The notes: a model not told the origin generated them from the sequence alone. 64,000 nucleotides of DNA from Frondihabitans peucedani (GCF_039537585.1 NZ_BAABAU010000004.1:124001-188000), one strand, 5' to 3'; positions 52,898 to 62,378 are shown, numbered from the stretch's first letter. Numbers and translations are program-made.

Positions 52898-54040
52898 CTA
52901 GCCCCGGTACGACCCCACGAGACGGACGGCGCCGCCGTCGACACCCTTGGCACCCTGCTCGAAGCCGGCCAGGTCGCGCTCCGATGTCGAGACGGCGCCG
53001 ACAGGCCAGGTCTCGATGCCCGCGGCCGTGAGAAGCGCGGCGACCGAGTCGGCCTGAGCGGCGGACACGACGGCGATCATGCCGATGCCGAGGTTCCAGG
53101 TGCCCTCGCTCGACTCGAGGGTCGAGCCGGCGATGTCGCTCAGGACCCGGAAGACGGTCGACGGAGACCAGGAGGAGCGGTCGAGCTCGACCCAGGCGCC
53201 GACCGGGAGCACGCGGGCGAGATTCGCCGCGATGCCGCCACCGGTGACGTGGCTCAGGGCGTGGACGGCGCCGGCGGCAGCCGGGTCGTCGAGCACCGCG
53301 AGCAGCGGCGACGTATAGAGGCGGGTGGGCTCGAGGAGGGCCTCGCCGATCGGCCCGCCGAGGTCGGCCAGGGTGTCGGTGTAGTCGAGACCGGCCGTGC
53401 GCAGGATGTGACGCACCAGCGAGAAGCCGTTGGAGTGCAGTCCCGAAGACGCGAGCGCCAGCACCACGTCTCCGTCTCCGACGAGGTGCGGGCCGAGCTG
53501 CCGCGACGCCTCGACGGCTCCGACAGCAGCACCGGCGACGTCGTAGTCGTCGGGCCCGAGGAGGCCCGGGTGCTCCGCAGTCTCGCCGCCGACGAGGGCG
53601 GTGCCGGTGGCGGAGCAGGCGAGGGCGATGCCCTTGACGATGTCGGCGATGCGCGACGGCACCACGCGGCCGCAGGCGATGTAGTCGGTCATGAAGAGCG
53701 GCCGCGCACCCACCACGACGATGTCGTCGACGACCATGCCGACGAGATCCTGCCCGATGGTGTCGTGCTTGTCGAGCGCCTGCGCGATCGCCACCTTCGT
53801 GCCGACACCGTCGGTGGAGGTGGCGAGGAGCGGCTGGTCGTAGGCCTTGAGGAACGACACGTCGAACAGGCCGGCGAAGCCGCCGACACCGCCGAGGACC
53901 CCGGCCGTGTGGGTGGCCTGGACGGCCTCCTTCATCAGCTCGACGGCGAGGTCGCCTGCCGCCGTGTCGACTCCGGCCTCGGCGTAGGAGCTGGAGGACG
54001 AGGTCGCGCCCCGGGTGTCGGCGGGGTGGGAGTTGGCCAA
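52898..54040 (-). CDS. purM: phosphoribosylformylglycinamidine cyclo-ligase (PurM)
   Basis: A 380-residue AIR synthetase: SYAEAGVDTAAGDLAVELMK, FDVSFLKAYDQPLLATSTDG, DDIVVVGARPLFMTDYIACG, GTALVGGETAEHPG and SHVTGGGIAANLARVLP are the family's ATP- and substrate-binding motifs. It catalyses step five of purine synthesis. The start is the TTG at 54040, giving a short Ser-rich N-terminus; an internal start cannot be excluded. It is transcribed away from purF, with 71 bases between the two starts. Confidence 0.93.
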   Translation of the reverse strand: MANSHPADTRGATSSSSSYAEAGVDTAAGDLAVELMKEAVQATHTAGVLGGVGGFAGLFDVSFLKAYDQPLLATSTDGVGTKVAIAQALDKHDTIGQDLVGMVVDDIVVVGARPLFMTDYIACGRVVPSRIADIVKGIALACSATGTALVGGETAEHPGLLGPDDYDVAGAAVGAVEASRQLGPHLVGDGDVVLALASSGLHSNGFSLVRHILRTAGLDYTDTLADLGGPIGEALLEPTRLYTSPLLAVLDDPAAAGAVHALSHVTGGGIAANLARVLPVGAWVELDRSSWSPSTVFRVLSDIAGSTLESSEGTWNLGIGMIAVVSAAQADSVAALLTAAGIETWPVGAVSTSERDLAGFEQGAKGVDGGAVRLVGSYRG

Positions 54041-54111
54041 TTCTTCATCCGATCGCAGGCATGACAGACTGTGTGGGTAAGTCCAACTCTACGGTCTGGA
54101 GCCAGCTGCGC

Positions 54112-55575
54112 ATGTGCGGCATCGTCGGTCTCGTCGCGCACGAGCCAGCCAACCAACTCGTCTACGACTCCCTCCTCCTCCTCCAGCATCGCGGCCAGGA
54201 CTCCACCGGCATCGCGACCGCCGAGGGCAGCGTGTTCCACGTGCACAAGACCCGCGGGCAGGTCCGCGAGTCGTTCCGCACCCGCGACATGCGCGCCCTC
54301 CTCGGCACCATGGGGCTCGGTCACGTGCGCTACGCCACGAAGGGCGCCGCGTCGAACGAGCAGGAGGCGCAGCCGTTCTACGTCAACGCCCCGTACGGCA
54401 TCGTGCTGATCCACAACGGCAACCTCACCAACACGCGTGAGCTGACGAGCGAGCTGTTCCACATCGATCGCCGCCACCTCAACACGAACAGCGACACCGA
54501 GCTGCTCGTCAACGTCCTGGCGCACGAGCTGCAGGAGCAGGTGACGAGCCACGAGCTCGACCCCGAGCAGATCTTCGCCGCGGTCACCCGCGTGCACGAC
54601 CGCGTCGAGGGCTCGTACGCCGCCATCGCGATGATCGCCGGGCACGGGCTGCTGGCGTTCCGCGACCCGTTCGGCATCCGCCCCTTGATCCTGGGCCGTC
54701 GCCCTGCCGAGAACGGCTCGGGCAAGCTCGAGTGGATCGTCGCGTCGGAGTCGCTCGTGCTCGAGTCGGGCGGGTACGAGATCGTCCGCGACGTCGCTCC
54801 GGGCGAGGCCGTCTTCATCAGCCTCGACGGCGAGATGGTGTCCAAGCAGTGCCACGCGGCGCCGCGGCTCGTGCCGTGCTCGTTCGAGTACGTCTACCTG
54901 GCCCGCCCCGACTCCGTCATGAACGGCATCTCGGTCTACGACGCCCGCCTCCGTCTCGGCGACCGCCTGGCCGACACCGTCGCGAAGTACGCCCCGACCG
55001 GCAACATCGACGTGGTCATGCCGATCCCCGACTCGTCGCGGCCCGCCGCCTCGCAGGTGGCTCAGAAGCTCGGCATCGAGTACCGCGAGGGCTTCTACAA
55101 GAACCGCTACGTCGGCCGCACCTTCATCATGCCTGGCCAGGCCGAGCGCAAGCGCTCCGTGCGCCAGAAGCTCAACGCGATGGGGTCGGAGTTCAAGGGC
55201 AAGAACATCCTGATCGTCGACGACTCGATCGTCCGCGGCACGACCTCGCGCGAGATCGTCGAGATGGCCCGGGCCGCCGGCGCCAACGAGGTCACCTTCA
55301 CGAGCGCCGCCCCGCCGGTGCGCTACCCGCACGTCTACGGCATCAACATGCCGACGCGGCAGGAGCTCATCGCGCACGGCCGCAAGATCCCCGAGATCGC
55401 GCAGGTGCTGGGCGCCGACCACCTCATCTACCAGGAGGTCGAGGACATGCGCTCGGCGATCATCGAGGGGTCGAATGTCACCGACCTCGAGATGAGCTGC
55501 TTCACCGGCGACTACGTGACCGGCACGGTCAGCCCCGAGTACCTGGCCTGGGTCGAGGCGAACCAGCTGAGCTGA
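54112..55575 (+). CDS. purF: amidophosphoribosyltransferase (PurF), E. coli type without propeptide
   Basis: A 487-residue enzyme that catalyses the first committed step of purine synthesis. The protein starts MCGIVGLVAHEP, so the nucleophile Cys follows the initiator Met directly and no propeptide is present. LLLLQHRGQDSTGIATAEG, SFRTRDMRALLGTMGLGHVR, NGNLTN and the PRPP loop ILIVDDSIVRGTTSREIVEM are clear. The sequence (for example PGQAERKRSVRQKLN) is much closer to E. coli PurF than to the propeptide- and iron-sulfur-bearing type of Mycobacterium and Bacillus, by memory. GGAG precedes ATG 54112. Confidence 0.93.
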   Translation: MCGIVGLVAHEPANQLVYDSLLLLQHRGQDSTGIATAEGSVFHVHKTRGQVRESFRTRDMRALLGTMGLGHVRYATKGAASNEQEAQPFYVNAPYGIVLIHNGNLTNTRELTSELFHIDRRHLNTNSDTELLVNVLAHELQEQVTSHELDPEQIFAAVTRVHDRVEGSYAAIAMIAGHGLLAFRDPFGIRPLILGRRPAENGSGKLEWIVASESLVLESGGYEIVRDVAPGEAVFISLDGEMVSKQCHAAPRLVPCSFEYVYLARPDSVMNGISVYDARLRLGDRLADTVAKYAPTGNIDVVMPIPDSSRPAASQVAQKLGIEYREGFYKNRYVGRTFIMPGQAERKRSVRQKLNAMGSEFKGKNILIVDDSIVRGTTSREIVEMARAAGANEVTFTSAAPPVRYPHVYGINMPTRQELIAHGRKIPEIAQVLGADHLIYQEVEDMRSAIIEGSNVTDLEMSCFTGDYVTGTVSPEYLAWVEANQLS

Positions 55576-55649
55576 TGCCGGTGCCCGCGCCGGTGACGGT
55601 TCGCAGCATCCGACTCGAACGTGGGGGCGACGACGAGCCGCCCGTTGCA

Positions 55650-55655
55650 TAGGGT
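55650..55655 (+). promoter_or_regulatory. -10 element of the ABC-exporter operon
   Basis: TAGGGT ends seven bases before ATG 55663 of the ABC ATPase gene; transcription should begin at or beside the start codon. Confidence 0.45.
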
Positions 55656-55662
55656 GGAGCGC

Positions 55663-56478
55663 ATGTTCGACGCCCGCCCGCCGGATCCTGCGACCCGGAT
55701 CGCCGGCGCCCCGCCCGTTCTCGGAGTGCCCGCGCTCAGCATCCGCGGCCTCGTCAAGCGCTTCGGCGAGAAGGTCGCCGTCTCGGGGATCGACCTCGAC
55801 GTGCCGGCCGGCTCCTTCTACGGCCTCGTGGGCCCGAACGGCGCCGGCAAGACGACCACGCTGTCGATGGCGACCGGGCTGCTGCGGCCCGACGCCGGGC
55901 ACCTGAGCATCCTCGGGGTCGACGTCTGGAGCGATCCGACCGCGGCCAAGCGACTCGTCGGCGTCCTGAGCGACGGGATCGCCCTCTTCGACCGCCTGAG
56001 TGGCGAACAGCTCGTCACCTACCACGGCCTCCTCAACGGCATGGATCGCGAGACCGTCCGCACGCGCACCCGCGACCTGCTCGACCTCCTCGACCTGACG
56101 GAGGCAGGCGGCAAGCTCGTCGTCGACTACTCGGCGGGGATGACGAAGAAGATCGCCCTCGCGACAGCCCTCGTTCACGCGCCCCGGCTGCTGGTGCTAG
56201 ACGAGCCGTTCGAGTCGGTCGACCCGGTGTCGGCGGCGAACATCCGCGACATCCTGCACGGCTACGTCGAGGGCGGCGGAACGGTCATCGTCTCCAGCCA
56301 CGCCATGGACCTCGTGCAGCGGATGTGCGACCACGTCGCCGTCATCGCCTCGGGCCGCGTCCTCGCCTCGGGCACCGTCGACGAGGTGCGCCAGGGACAC
56401 GACCTCGAGGACGTCTTCGTCGACCTCGTCGGCGGCCGGCACCACTCGAAGGGCCCCGAGTGGTTGCGCACCTCCTGA
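55663..56478 (+). CDS. ABC transporter ATP-binding protein
   Basis: A 271-residue ATPase: GLVGPNGAGKTTTLSMATGL (Walker A), a weak signature YSAGMTKKIALATALVHAP in place of LSGGQ, LLVLDEPFESVDPVSAANI (Walker B) and VIVSSHAMDL (His switch). The two-gene arrangement with the next permease resembles type-II ABC-2-like exporters. The substrate is unknown. ATG 55663 follows TAGGGT directly, so it is probably leaderless. Confidence 0.88.
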   Translation: MFDARPPDPATRIAGAPPVLGVPALSIRGLVKRFGEKVAVSGIDLDVPAGSFYGLVGPNGAGKTTTLSMATGLLRPDAGHLSILGVDVWSDPTAAKRLVGVLSDGIALFDRLSGEQLVTYHGLLNGMDRETVRTRTRDLLDLLDLTEAGGKLVVDYSAGMTKKIALATALVHAPRLLVLDEPFESVDPVSAANIRDILHGYVEGGGTVIVSSHAMDLVQRMCDHVAVIASGRVLASGTVDEVRQGHDLEDVFVDLVGGRHHSKGPEWLRTS

Positions 56479-58031
56479 CCCTGCGGCTCCTGGTGATGCG
56501 CAACACCCTGGCGCGGAGCCCCTGGCAGCTGGTCGCCGTGATCGTCGGCGGACTCTACGGCCTCGGAGTCCTGGCCGGCATCTTCGCCGGGCTCGTCGCG
56601 CTGAGCTTCGCCCCGCCTGCCCTCACCAGGACGATCACGGTGCTCGCAGGATCGGCCACGCTCCTCGGCTGGATCATCGTGCCCCTGTTGACGTCCGGCA
56701 TCGACCAGACGCTGAGCGTCTCGCGGCTGAAGATCTTCCCGATCGGGTCGACGCGGCTCGTCGCCGCCCTCGCGGTCTGCGGGATCCTGGGGATCCCGGG
56801 GGCCGTCACCCTGCTCGCCGGGGTCTTCACGGCGGCCGCCTGGTGGCACCAGCCGCTCGTGGCGGTGGCAGCCGTGGCGACGGCGGGCCTGGCCGCCCTG
56901 ACCTGCGTCTGCGGGTCGCGACTGATCGAGTCGCTGAACGCGGGGCTCTCGGCGCGGCGCCGCTACCGCGAGATCTCGGGCGTCCTGATCCTGATCCCGC
57001 TGCTGCTCCTCGGGCCCCTCATCACGCTGCTGTCGACGGGTCTGCAGGGGGCGTCGTCGTCGCTCCCCGCCCTCGCGGAGGGCCTGTCGTGGTCGCCGCT
57101 CGGGGCCGCCTGGGCGGTGCCCGGCGACCTCGCGACCGGTCACGGCGGCGCCGCCGCGCTCAAGACGCTGATCGCCCTGGCGACCCTCGCGCTGATCGTC
57201 GTCGCCTGGCGCAGGAGTCTCGCCTCGGCCCTCGTCTCGACGCTCCAGCCGGCCACGAAGGCCGCGGCGAGCGGCAGGATCGGCCTCTTCGCCCGGTTCC
57301 CCGCCACTCCGACGGGTGCCGTCGCGGCTCGCGCCCTCACCTACTGGCTGCGCGATCCGCGGTACAGCCGGCAGCTGATCCTGATCCCGATCTTCCCGAT
57401 CCTGCTCTACGTGAACAGCCGGACGACCGGACTCGACGGCCTCGTCTCGGCTGCGGGCCCGATCGTGGCCGTGCTCGTGTCGCTGACGATCTTCACCGAC
57501 CTGTCGTACGACTCGACCGCGTTCGCTGCCCACATCTCAGCCCGGGTCACCGGCCGGGCGGACCGGCTCGGCCGGGTGCTCGCGGTGGCGTCGTTCGCGG
57601 TGCCCATCGTGATCCTCATCACGATCGGCTCGGTCGTCGTGACCGGCGTCTGGTCGTCGCTGCCGGCCCTCCTCGGGCTGTCGATCGGACTCCTGCTCAG
57701 CGGCTTCGGGCTGTCGAGCGTCTCGTCGGCGCGCATCGTCCTGCCGGTCCCTGCGCCCGGCGACAGCCCCTTCGCGGCCAAGACCGGCGCGGGGTTCACC
57801 ACGTCGGTGACGACGCTGGCGACCTGGGGCATCCTCGCGGTGCTGGCCCTGCCGGAGATCGTGCTCGCGATCACGGCGGGAGCGACCGGGAGCCTCCTGC
57901 TCGGCTGGCTCACCCTCGTGACCGGTATCGGCCTCGGGACCGTGCTCCTGGTCGTGGGGATCAGGATCGGCGGACGGGAGCTCGACGCCCGCGGGCCCGA
58001 GCTGCTGACGCGACTGCGGGTGCAGCGGTAG
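56460..58031 (+). CDS. ABC exporter permease, about 12 helices
   Basis: A 523-residue membrane protein with many hydrophobic segments and no ATPase motif. It opens HLLTLRLLVMRNTLARSPWQ, a cytoplasmic N-terminal helix common in ABC-2-like permeases. Arg/Tyr-rich cytoplasmic turns (LSARRRYREISG; YWLRDPRYSRQL) appear in both halves, suggesting an internal repeat. GTG 56460 overlaps the ATPase gene by 19 bases, so the two are coupled. The likely role is export of a drug, lipid or peptide. Confidence 0.82.
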   Translation: MVAHLLTLRLLVMRNTLARSPWQLVAVIVGGLYGLGVLAGIFAGLVALSFAPPALTRTITVLAGSATLLGWIIVPLLTSGIDQTLSVSRLKIFPIGSTRLVAALAVCGILGIPGAVTLLAGVFTAAAWWHQPLVAVAAVATAGLAALTCVCGSRLIESLNAGLSARRRYREISGVLILIPLLLLGPLITLLSTGLQGASSSLPALAEGLSWSPLGAAWAVPGDLATGHGGAAALKTLIALATLALIVVAWRRSLASALVSTLQPATKAAASGRIGLFARFPATPTGAVAARALTYWLRDPRYSRQLILIPIFPILLYVNSRTTGLDGLVSAAGPIVAVLVSLTIFTDLSYDSTAFAAHISARVTGRADRLGRVLAVASFAVPIVILITIGSVVVTGVWSSLPALLGLSIGLLLSGFGLSSVSSARIVLPVPAPGDSPFAAKTGAGFTTSVTTLATWGILAVLALPEIVLAITAGATGSLLLGWLTLVTGIGLGTVLLVVGIRIGGRELDARGPELLTRLRVQR

Positions 58032-58065
58032 CGCGAGCGGCAGCTCCAGCGACAGGGCTAGAGGC

Positions 58066-58479
58066 TCACTCCTCCAGCTCGCCCTCGACGGCGTCGCGCT
58101 CCGGGTCGCGCTCGTCGGCGCGCTGGTCGGCGGCGTCGTCGGCCCGTTCGTCGTCGTCGCGCTCGTCGACCTGCGTGCGCTCGGTCTCGATGCTGCGCGC
58201 CCGCCGCGTGCTGACGGCGTCGAAGACGACCGCCACGAGCGCACCGAACAGGGCGCCGAGCGCGATCCCGTAGAGGACGAAGTAGCCGAACGCCTGCAGG
58301 AAGGGGGTCGCGGCCCGGCCCGGCGCCACCGACACCGCGATGAACGTGGCGACGACTCCGACGACGATGCCGCCGAAGATGAAGACGGGGTATTTCGGCG
58401 CTCTCCGGACCCGCACCTCGTCGCGGGTGGTGGAGGCCTCCGGCTCGGGCTGCTGGGGGCTCTGGGGTGCCGTGGTCAC
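58066..58479 (-). CDS. two-helix membrane protein with an acidic C-terminal tail
   Basis: No function is recognised. The 137-residue product has a short polar N-terminus, two helices (YPVFIFGGIVVGVVATFIAV near residue 30 and YFVLYGIALGALFGALVAVV near 66), then a strongly acidic tail rich in Asp, Glu and Arg. GTG 58479 follows GACAAT by six bases. Small proteins of this shape are often found next to purD in actinobacteria, as I recall. It is convergent with the ABC exporter. Confidence 0.65.
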   Translation of the reverse strand: MTTAPQSPQQPEPEASTTRDEVRVRRAPKYPVFIFGGIVVGVVATFIAVSVAPGRAATPFLQAFGYFVLYGIALGALFGALVAVVFDAVSTRRARSIETERTQVDERDDDERADDAADQRADERDPERDAVEGELEE

Positions 58480-58555
58480 TCAGCCATTGTCGCAGGATCT
58501 CCCAGGGAGCGACGCGCCGGATGCTTCAGACCGAGAGGCCTCGGCTCGCAGCGCG

Positions 58556-58921
58556 TCAGCGCCAGGCGATCGGGAGGTGTCGACTGAGGTCGGCGCGGCT
58601 GCCCGAGGCCGACACGAGGGCTCCGTCGAGCGCATCGGACCAGGCGAGCCGGCCGTCGGCCAGGGCGATGAAGGTGGCGGCGTCGGTCTCGACGACGTTC
58701 GGCGGGGTGCCGCGGGTGTGGCTGAGGCCCTCCATGAACTGGACCGCCCCGAACGGCGGCACGCGCACCTCGACGGTCGCGCCCGGCTCGCGGTCGCCGA
58801 GGAGCTGCAGGAGGTAGCGCACGGCGGTCGCCTTCACCGGGCGCGGAGCGTCGTCGCCCTCGGCGAGCGCCTCGGCGACGGCTGAGGTCCCGGCGGCTGG
58901 ATCGATACGCACCTTGGCCAT
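58556..58921 (-). CDS. SCP2-like (sterol-carrier-family) protein
   Basis: The 121-residue product, [20 protein letters not shown] to [16 protein letters not shown], resembles the small actinobacterial proteins annotated as sterol carrier family proteins next to pur[21 protein letters not shown] and [20 protein letters not shown] are its core strands. Its ligand and role are not known. TAAACT (58934-58929) lies seven bases before ATG 58921, giving a leaderless start divergent from purD. Confidence 0.75.
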   Translation of the reverse strand: MAKVRIDPAAGTSAVAEALAEGDDAPRPVKATAVRYLLQLLGDREPGATVEVRVPPFGAVQFMEGLSHTRGTPPNVVETDAATFIALADGRLAWSDALDGALVSASGSRADLSRHLPIAWR

Positions 58922-58928
58922 GGAAGCG

Positions 58929-58951
58929 AGTTTAAGGCCGCCCGATAGGAT
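58929..58951. promoter_or_regulatory. back-to-back leaderless promoters of the SCP2-like gene and purD
   Basis: Within 37 bases two genes start in opposite directions. TAAACT on the minus strand (58934-58929) is seven bases from ATG 58921, and TAGGAT on the plus strand (58946-58951) is seven bases from GTG 58959. The -35 regions must overlap the opposite gene. Confidence 0.5.
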
Positions 58952-58958
58952 CGTCCCC

Positions 58959-60227
58959 GTGCGAATCCTCGTCCTCGGTTCCGGTGCCCGCGAGCACGCC
59001 ATCGTCACAGCCCTCCTCCGCGAGGGGGCAGGGCACCACATCATCGCCGCTCCGGGCAACGCCGGTCTCGCCGCCGACGTCGAGGTCGTGCACCTCGACG
59101 CGACGAACGGCCGGGTCGTCACGGAGTACGCCCTCGAGAACGACATCGAGCTGGTCGTGGTCGGCCCGGAGGCCCCACTCGTCGCCGGGGTGGCCGACAT
59201 CCTCCGCTCGCACAGCATCCCCGTGTTCGGGCCCGGCAAGCGCGCCGCCGCGCTCGAGGGCTCGAAGACCTTCGCGAAGCGGATCATGGACGAGGCCCGC
59301 GTGCCCACCGGCCGAGCCGTCCGCACCGGCACGCTGGCCGAGGCGACCGAGTCGCTCGACGAGTTCGGCGCCCCCTACGTCGTCAAGGCCGACGGGCTCG
59401 CGGCGGGCAAGGGGGTCCTCGTCACCGACGACCGCGCCGCCGCGCTCGAGCACGCCACCTACTGGCTGCAGCACGGGTCGGTCCTCATCGAGGAGTTCCT
59501 GGAGGGCCAGGAGGTCTCGCTGTTCCTCCTCTCCGACGGGCACACGGTCCTGCCGCTCTCGCCCGCTCAGGACTTCAAGCGTCTCCTCGACGGCGACGGC
59601 GGCCCGAACACGGGCGGCATGGGCGCCTACTCACCGCTCCCCTGGCTCGCCGAGCGCTTCGGCAGCGAGGCCGAGTTCGTCGAGGAGGTCATCGAGACCA
59701 TCGCGCTGCCGACCGTGCGCCAGCTCGCGAAAGAGAGCACGCCGTTCATCGGCCTCCTCTACGCGGGGCTGATCCTCACTGAGCAGGGCATCCGCGTCAT
59801 CGAGTTCAACGCCCGCTTCGGCGACCCCGAGACGCAGGTGGTGCTCCCCCGGCTCGAGACCCCGCTCTCCGAGCTCCTGCTCGCGGCGGCCAACGGCTCG
59901 CTCGCCTCGCACAGCGCTCCGACCTTCTCGCAGGATGCCGCCGTGGCCGTCGTCCTCGCCAGCGAGGGCTACCCCGAGGCGCCCGTCACCGGCCGCGCGA
60001 TCAGCGGTCTCGACGAGGCGCTCGCGGTTCCCGGAGTCACCATCGACCACGCCGCCACCGCGCGTGGCGAGCACGGGCTCGTCGCCACCGGCGGCCGCGT
60101 CCTGAGCGTCGTCGCCACCGGCGGCGGGTTCGCCGAGGCGCGCTCCCGCGCCTACGAGGCCCTGTCGAAGATCGAGCTCGAGGGCTCGCACTACCGCCAC
60201 GACATCGCCGAGCGGGTCGCGCGATGA
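58959..60227 (+). CDS. purD: phosphoribosylamine-glycine ligase (PurD)
   Basis: A 422-residue ATP-grasp enzyme of purine synthesis: [20 protein letters not shown] at the N-terminus, [56 protein letters not shown] and [13 protein letters not shown] are typical. GTG 58959 sits seven bases behind TAGGAT and matches the family's N-terminus; the longer frame upstream is not needed. Its stop overlaps purC (ATGA). Confidence 0.94.
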   Translation: MRILVLGSGAREHAIVTALLREGAGHHIIAAPGNAGLAADVEVVHLDATNGRVVTEYALENDIELVVVGPEAPLVAGVADILRSHSIPVFGPGKRAAALEGSKTFAKRIMDEARVPTGRAVRTGTLAEATESLDEFGAPYVVKADGLAAGKGVLVTDDRAAALEHATYWLQHGSVLIEEFLEGQEVSLFLLSDGHTVLPLSPAQDFKRLLDGDGGPNTGGMGAYSPLPWLAERFGSEAEFVEEVIETIALPTVRQLAKESTPFIGLLYAGLILTEQGIRVIEFNARFGDPETQVVLPRLETPLSELLLAAANGSLASHSAPTFSQDAAVAVVLASEGYPEAPVTGRAISGLDEALAVPGVTIDHAATARGEHGLVATGGRVLSVVATGGGFAEARSRAYEALSKIELEGSHYRHDIAERVAR

Positions 60228-61108
60228 GCGCAGCCGCGGCCGAGCTCCCCGGCTGGACCCACGTCTACTCGGGCAAGGTCCGCGACCTCTACGTGCCGGA
60301 CGGCTCCACCGGCCTCGCCGACGCGCCTGCCGTGCTGGTCGTCGCGAGCGACCGCGTCAGCGCCTTCGACTTCGTCCTCGAGCCCGGCATCACCGACAAG
60401 GGCGCCCTGCTGACCCTCCTGAGCACGTGGTGGTTCGGCGAGCTCCGCGACGTGCCGAACCACCTCCTCGATCCTGCGCTGTCTCCGGCTCCGGTCCCGG
60501 CGTCGGTCGCCGATCGCGCGATGCTCGTGAAGCCGCTCGACATGTTCCCGATCGAGTGCGTCGTGCGCGGCTACCTCGTCGGCTCGGGCTGGCTGGAGTA
60601 CCAGGAGTCGGGCACGGTGTGCGGCGTGGCGCTGCCCGAGGGTCTTGCGTCGGGCGACCGGCTCCCCGAGCCGATCTACACGCCGGCCTTCAAGGCCGAC
60701 CTCGGCGACCACGACGAGAACATCACCTACGAGCGCACCGTGGAGCTCGTCGGCGAAGGCGTCGCCTCGCGGCTGCGGGCCCTGTCGCTGCACATCTACG
60801 CGACCGCCGCTGCGACGGCCGCCTCGCGCGGCGTGATCCTGGCCGACACGAAGTTCGAGTTCGGCGCCGACCGCTCGACGGGCGAGATCACGCTGGCCGA
60901 CGAGGTCCTGACCAGCGACTCGAGCCGCTACTGGGACGCCGACGTCTACGCCTCCGGAAACCGGACCGACAGCTTCGACAAGCAGATCGTCCGCGACTGG
61001 CTCGCTGCCAACTGGGACCGACAGGGCACCCCGCCGATCCTGCCCGCCGACATCGTCGAGCGGACGGCCGCGCGGTACCGGGAGCTCCTCGAGCGCCTCA
61101 CCGCCTGA
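60224..61108 (+). CDS. purC: phosphoribosylaminoimidazole-succinocarboxamide synthase (PurC)
   Basis: A 294-residue SAICAR synthetase of the long (yeast-like) form: HVYSGKVRDLYVP, VVASDRVSAFDFVLEPGITD, MFPIECVVRGYLVGSGWLEY, GVILADTKFEFGAD and LTSDSSRYWDADVY are the conserved nucleotide- and substrate-binding segments. It joins CAIR and aspartate. It follows purD with a four-base overlap, so purD-purC form an operon of two non-consecutive purine steps. Confidence 0.94.
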   Translation: MSAAAAELPGWTHVYSGKVRDLYVPDGSTGLADAPAVLVVASDRVSAFDFVLEPGITDKGALLTLLSTWWFGELRDVPNHLLDPALSPAPVPASVADRAMLVKPLDMFPIECVVRGYLVGSGWLEYQESGTVCGVALPEGLASGDRLPEPIYTPAFKADLGDHDENITYERTVELVGEGVASRLRALSLHIYATAAATAASRGVILADTKFEFGADRSTGEITLADEVLTSDSSRYWDADVYASGNRTDSFDKQIVRDWLAANWDRQGTPPILPADIVERTAARYRELLERLTA

Positions 61109-61172
61109 ACCTCTTCGCGAAACTGGGTGCAGCTGATTAACGATCGGCGACCAGAAGATGCACAATTGCCGA

Positions 61173-61658
61173 GTGACGAACGTACTGACTTCGGAGATCC
61201 TGATCCAGGATCGACCGTGGACCGACCCCGAGGGCGCACACCTCCGTTGCGAGCAGCGGGCTGAGATCGCGATCCGCTACGGCACCGACGACTCCGAGCC
61301 GGGCGTCAAGCCGACCGCGGCCGACATCGCCGAGTTCGTGGTCGCGTCGATCGACGGCAAGCCCGTCGGCTGCGGCGGTCTCCGCGCTCTCGACGGCGAG
61401 GCCGGCGACGCGGAGATCAAGCGGATGTTCGTCCGGTCGCCCAACCGGGGCAGCGGCGTGGCCGTGGCCGTCCTGCGCGCGCTCGAGGAGCGCGCCCTCG
61501 AGCGCGGCTGGACGAGGCTCGTCCTCGAGACCGGCGTCGCCCAGCCCGACGCGACGCGCTTCTACGAGCGCGAGGGCTACACGCGGATCCCGGCCTTCGG
61601 CCCCTACCGCGACAGCGCCGACTCGGTCTGCTACGGCAAGACGCTCGTCCGCTCGTAG
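61173..61658 (+). CDS. GNAT-family N-acetyltransferase
   Basis: A 161-residue acetyltransferase: VASIDGKPVGCGGLRALDG, AEIKRMFVRSPNRGSGVAVA (acetyl-CoA loop) and VLETGVAQPDATRFYEREGY. I chose GTG 61173 because CACAAT lies six bases before it, with TTAACG 18 bases further upstream as a -35; an ATG at 61158 would lie inside that -10 region. The substrate is unknown. Confidence 0.8.
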   Translation: MTNVLTSEILIQDRPWTDPEGAHLRCEQRAEIAIRYGTDDSEPGVKPTAADIAEFVVASIDGKPVGCGGLRALDGEAGDAEIKRMFVRSPNRGSGVAVAVLRALEERALERGWTRLVLETGVAQPDATRFYEREGYTRIPAFGPYRDSADSVCYGKTLVRS

Positions 61659-61706
61659 CACTGCCGCGCGACCGCCGCACGGAGGGCGCGAGCGTACGGT
61701 GAGGCC

Positions 61707-62300
61707 ATGACCGATCCGGCGGCTTCCGCGACCCGTACGCCCTACGAGCCGCACTTCACCATCACACCCGAGGGCGAGCTGACCCTCGACGACCACGAGG
61801 CCGTCACCGCGATGCTCTCCCGGGCCTTCCCCGACTACTCGCACTGGTATCAGGGCGCGCGGAGCTGGGCGGGCATGCAGCCCGAGCTCCGGGTCGTCGC
61901 CAGGTCGGGCGACGTGGTCGTCGCCCACGCCGGCATCCGGCGCCAGTTCGTCACCGTGGGCGAGACCGATCTGCTCGTCGGGTGCGTCGGGATGGTGGCG
62001 GTGTCGCCGATCCTGCAGGGCACCGGCCTCGGCACCCAGCTGCTGCGCCTCGTCGACGCCGCCCTCGACCACCTCGGCGTGCCGTTCGGCGCTCTCGAGG
62101 CCGGCGAGGATGTGCAGCCGTTCTACCGGAAGCACGGCTGGGAGCCGCTCGAGGGCGTGACCGGCCACTACAACGACTTCACGGCCGACGGAGCGTCGAC
62201 GCTCGTCTCGACCGACGACGGCTGGCTGGTCCGGCCGTGCCGGTCAGAGCGTCCCGCCTGGCCCGCCGGCGACCTCCACTGGAACGGCCAGCTCGTCTAG
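61707..62300 (+). CDS. NodA-like / aminoglycoside 2'-N-acetyltransferase-like acyltransferase
   Basis: The 197-residue product has a GNAT-type core that recalls NodA: SRAFPDYSHWYQGARSWAGM, VVVAHAGIRRQFVTVGETDL, LVGCVGMVAVSPILQGTGLG and FYRKHGWEPLEG. NodA transfers a fatty acyl chain to a chitin oligosaccharide; related actinobacterial proteins include aminoglycoside 2'-N-acetyltransferases. No nod-like genes are near, so acetylation of an amino sugar or antibiotic is more likely. TACGGT (61695-61700) ends six bases before ATG 61707. Confidence 0.7.
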   Translation: MTDPAASATRTPYEPHFTITPEGELTLDDHEAVTAMLSRAFPDYSHWYQGARSWAGMQPELRVVARSGDVVVAHAGIRRQFVTVGETDLLVGCVGMVAVSPILQGTGLGTQLLRLVDAALDHLGVPFGALEAGEDVQPFYRKHGWEPLEGVTGHYNDFTADGASTLVSTDDGWLVRPCRSERPAWPAGDLHWNGQLV

Positions 62301-62318
62301 CCACCGCGACACGCAGAT

Positions 62319-62356
62319 CGGCCCCGGACACCGGATGCTTCCGGTGTCGGGGGCCG
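62319..62356. terminator. strong bidirectional terminator
   Basis: A 17-base arm at 62319-62335 and its complement at 62340-62356 (one mismatch) form a long GC-rich stem closed by TGCT, followed by TTCT. It lies between the convergent NodA-like and catalase genes. Confidence 0.75.
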
Positions 62357-62378
62357 TTCTGGGTGTCTCGAGCGACTG

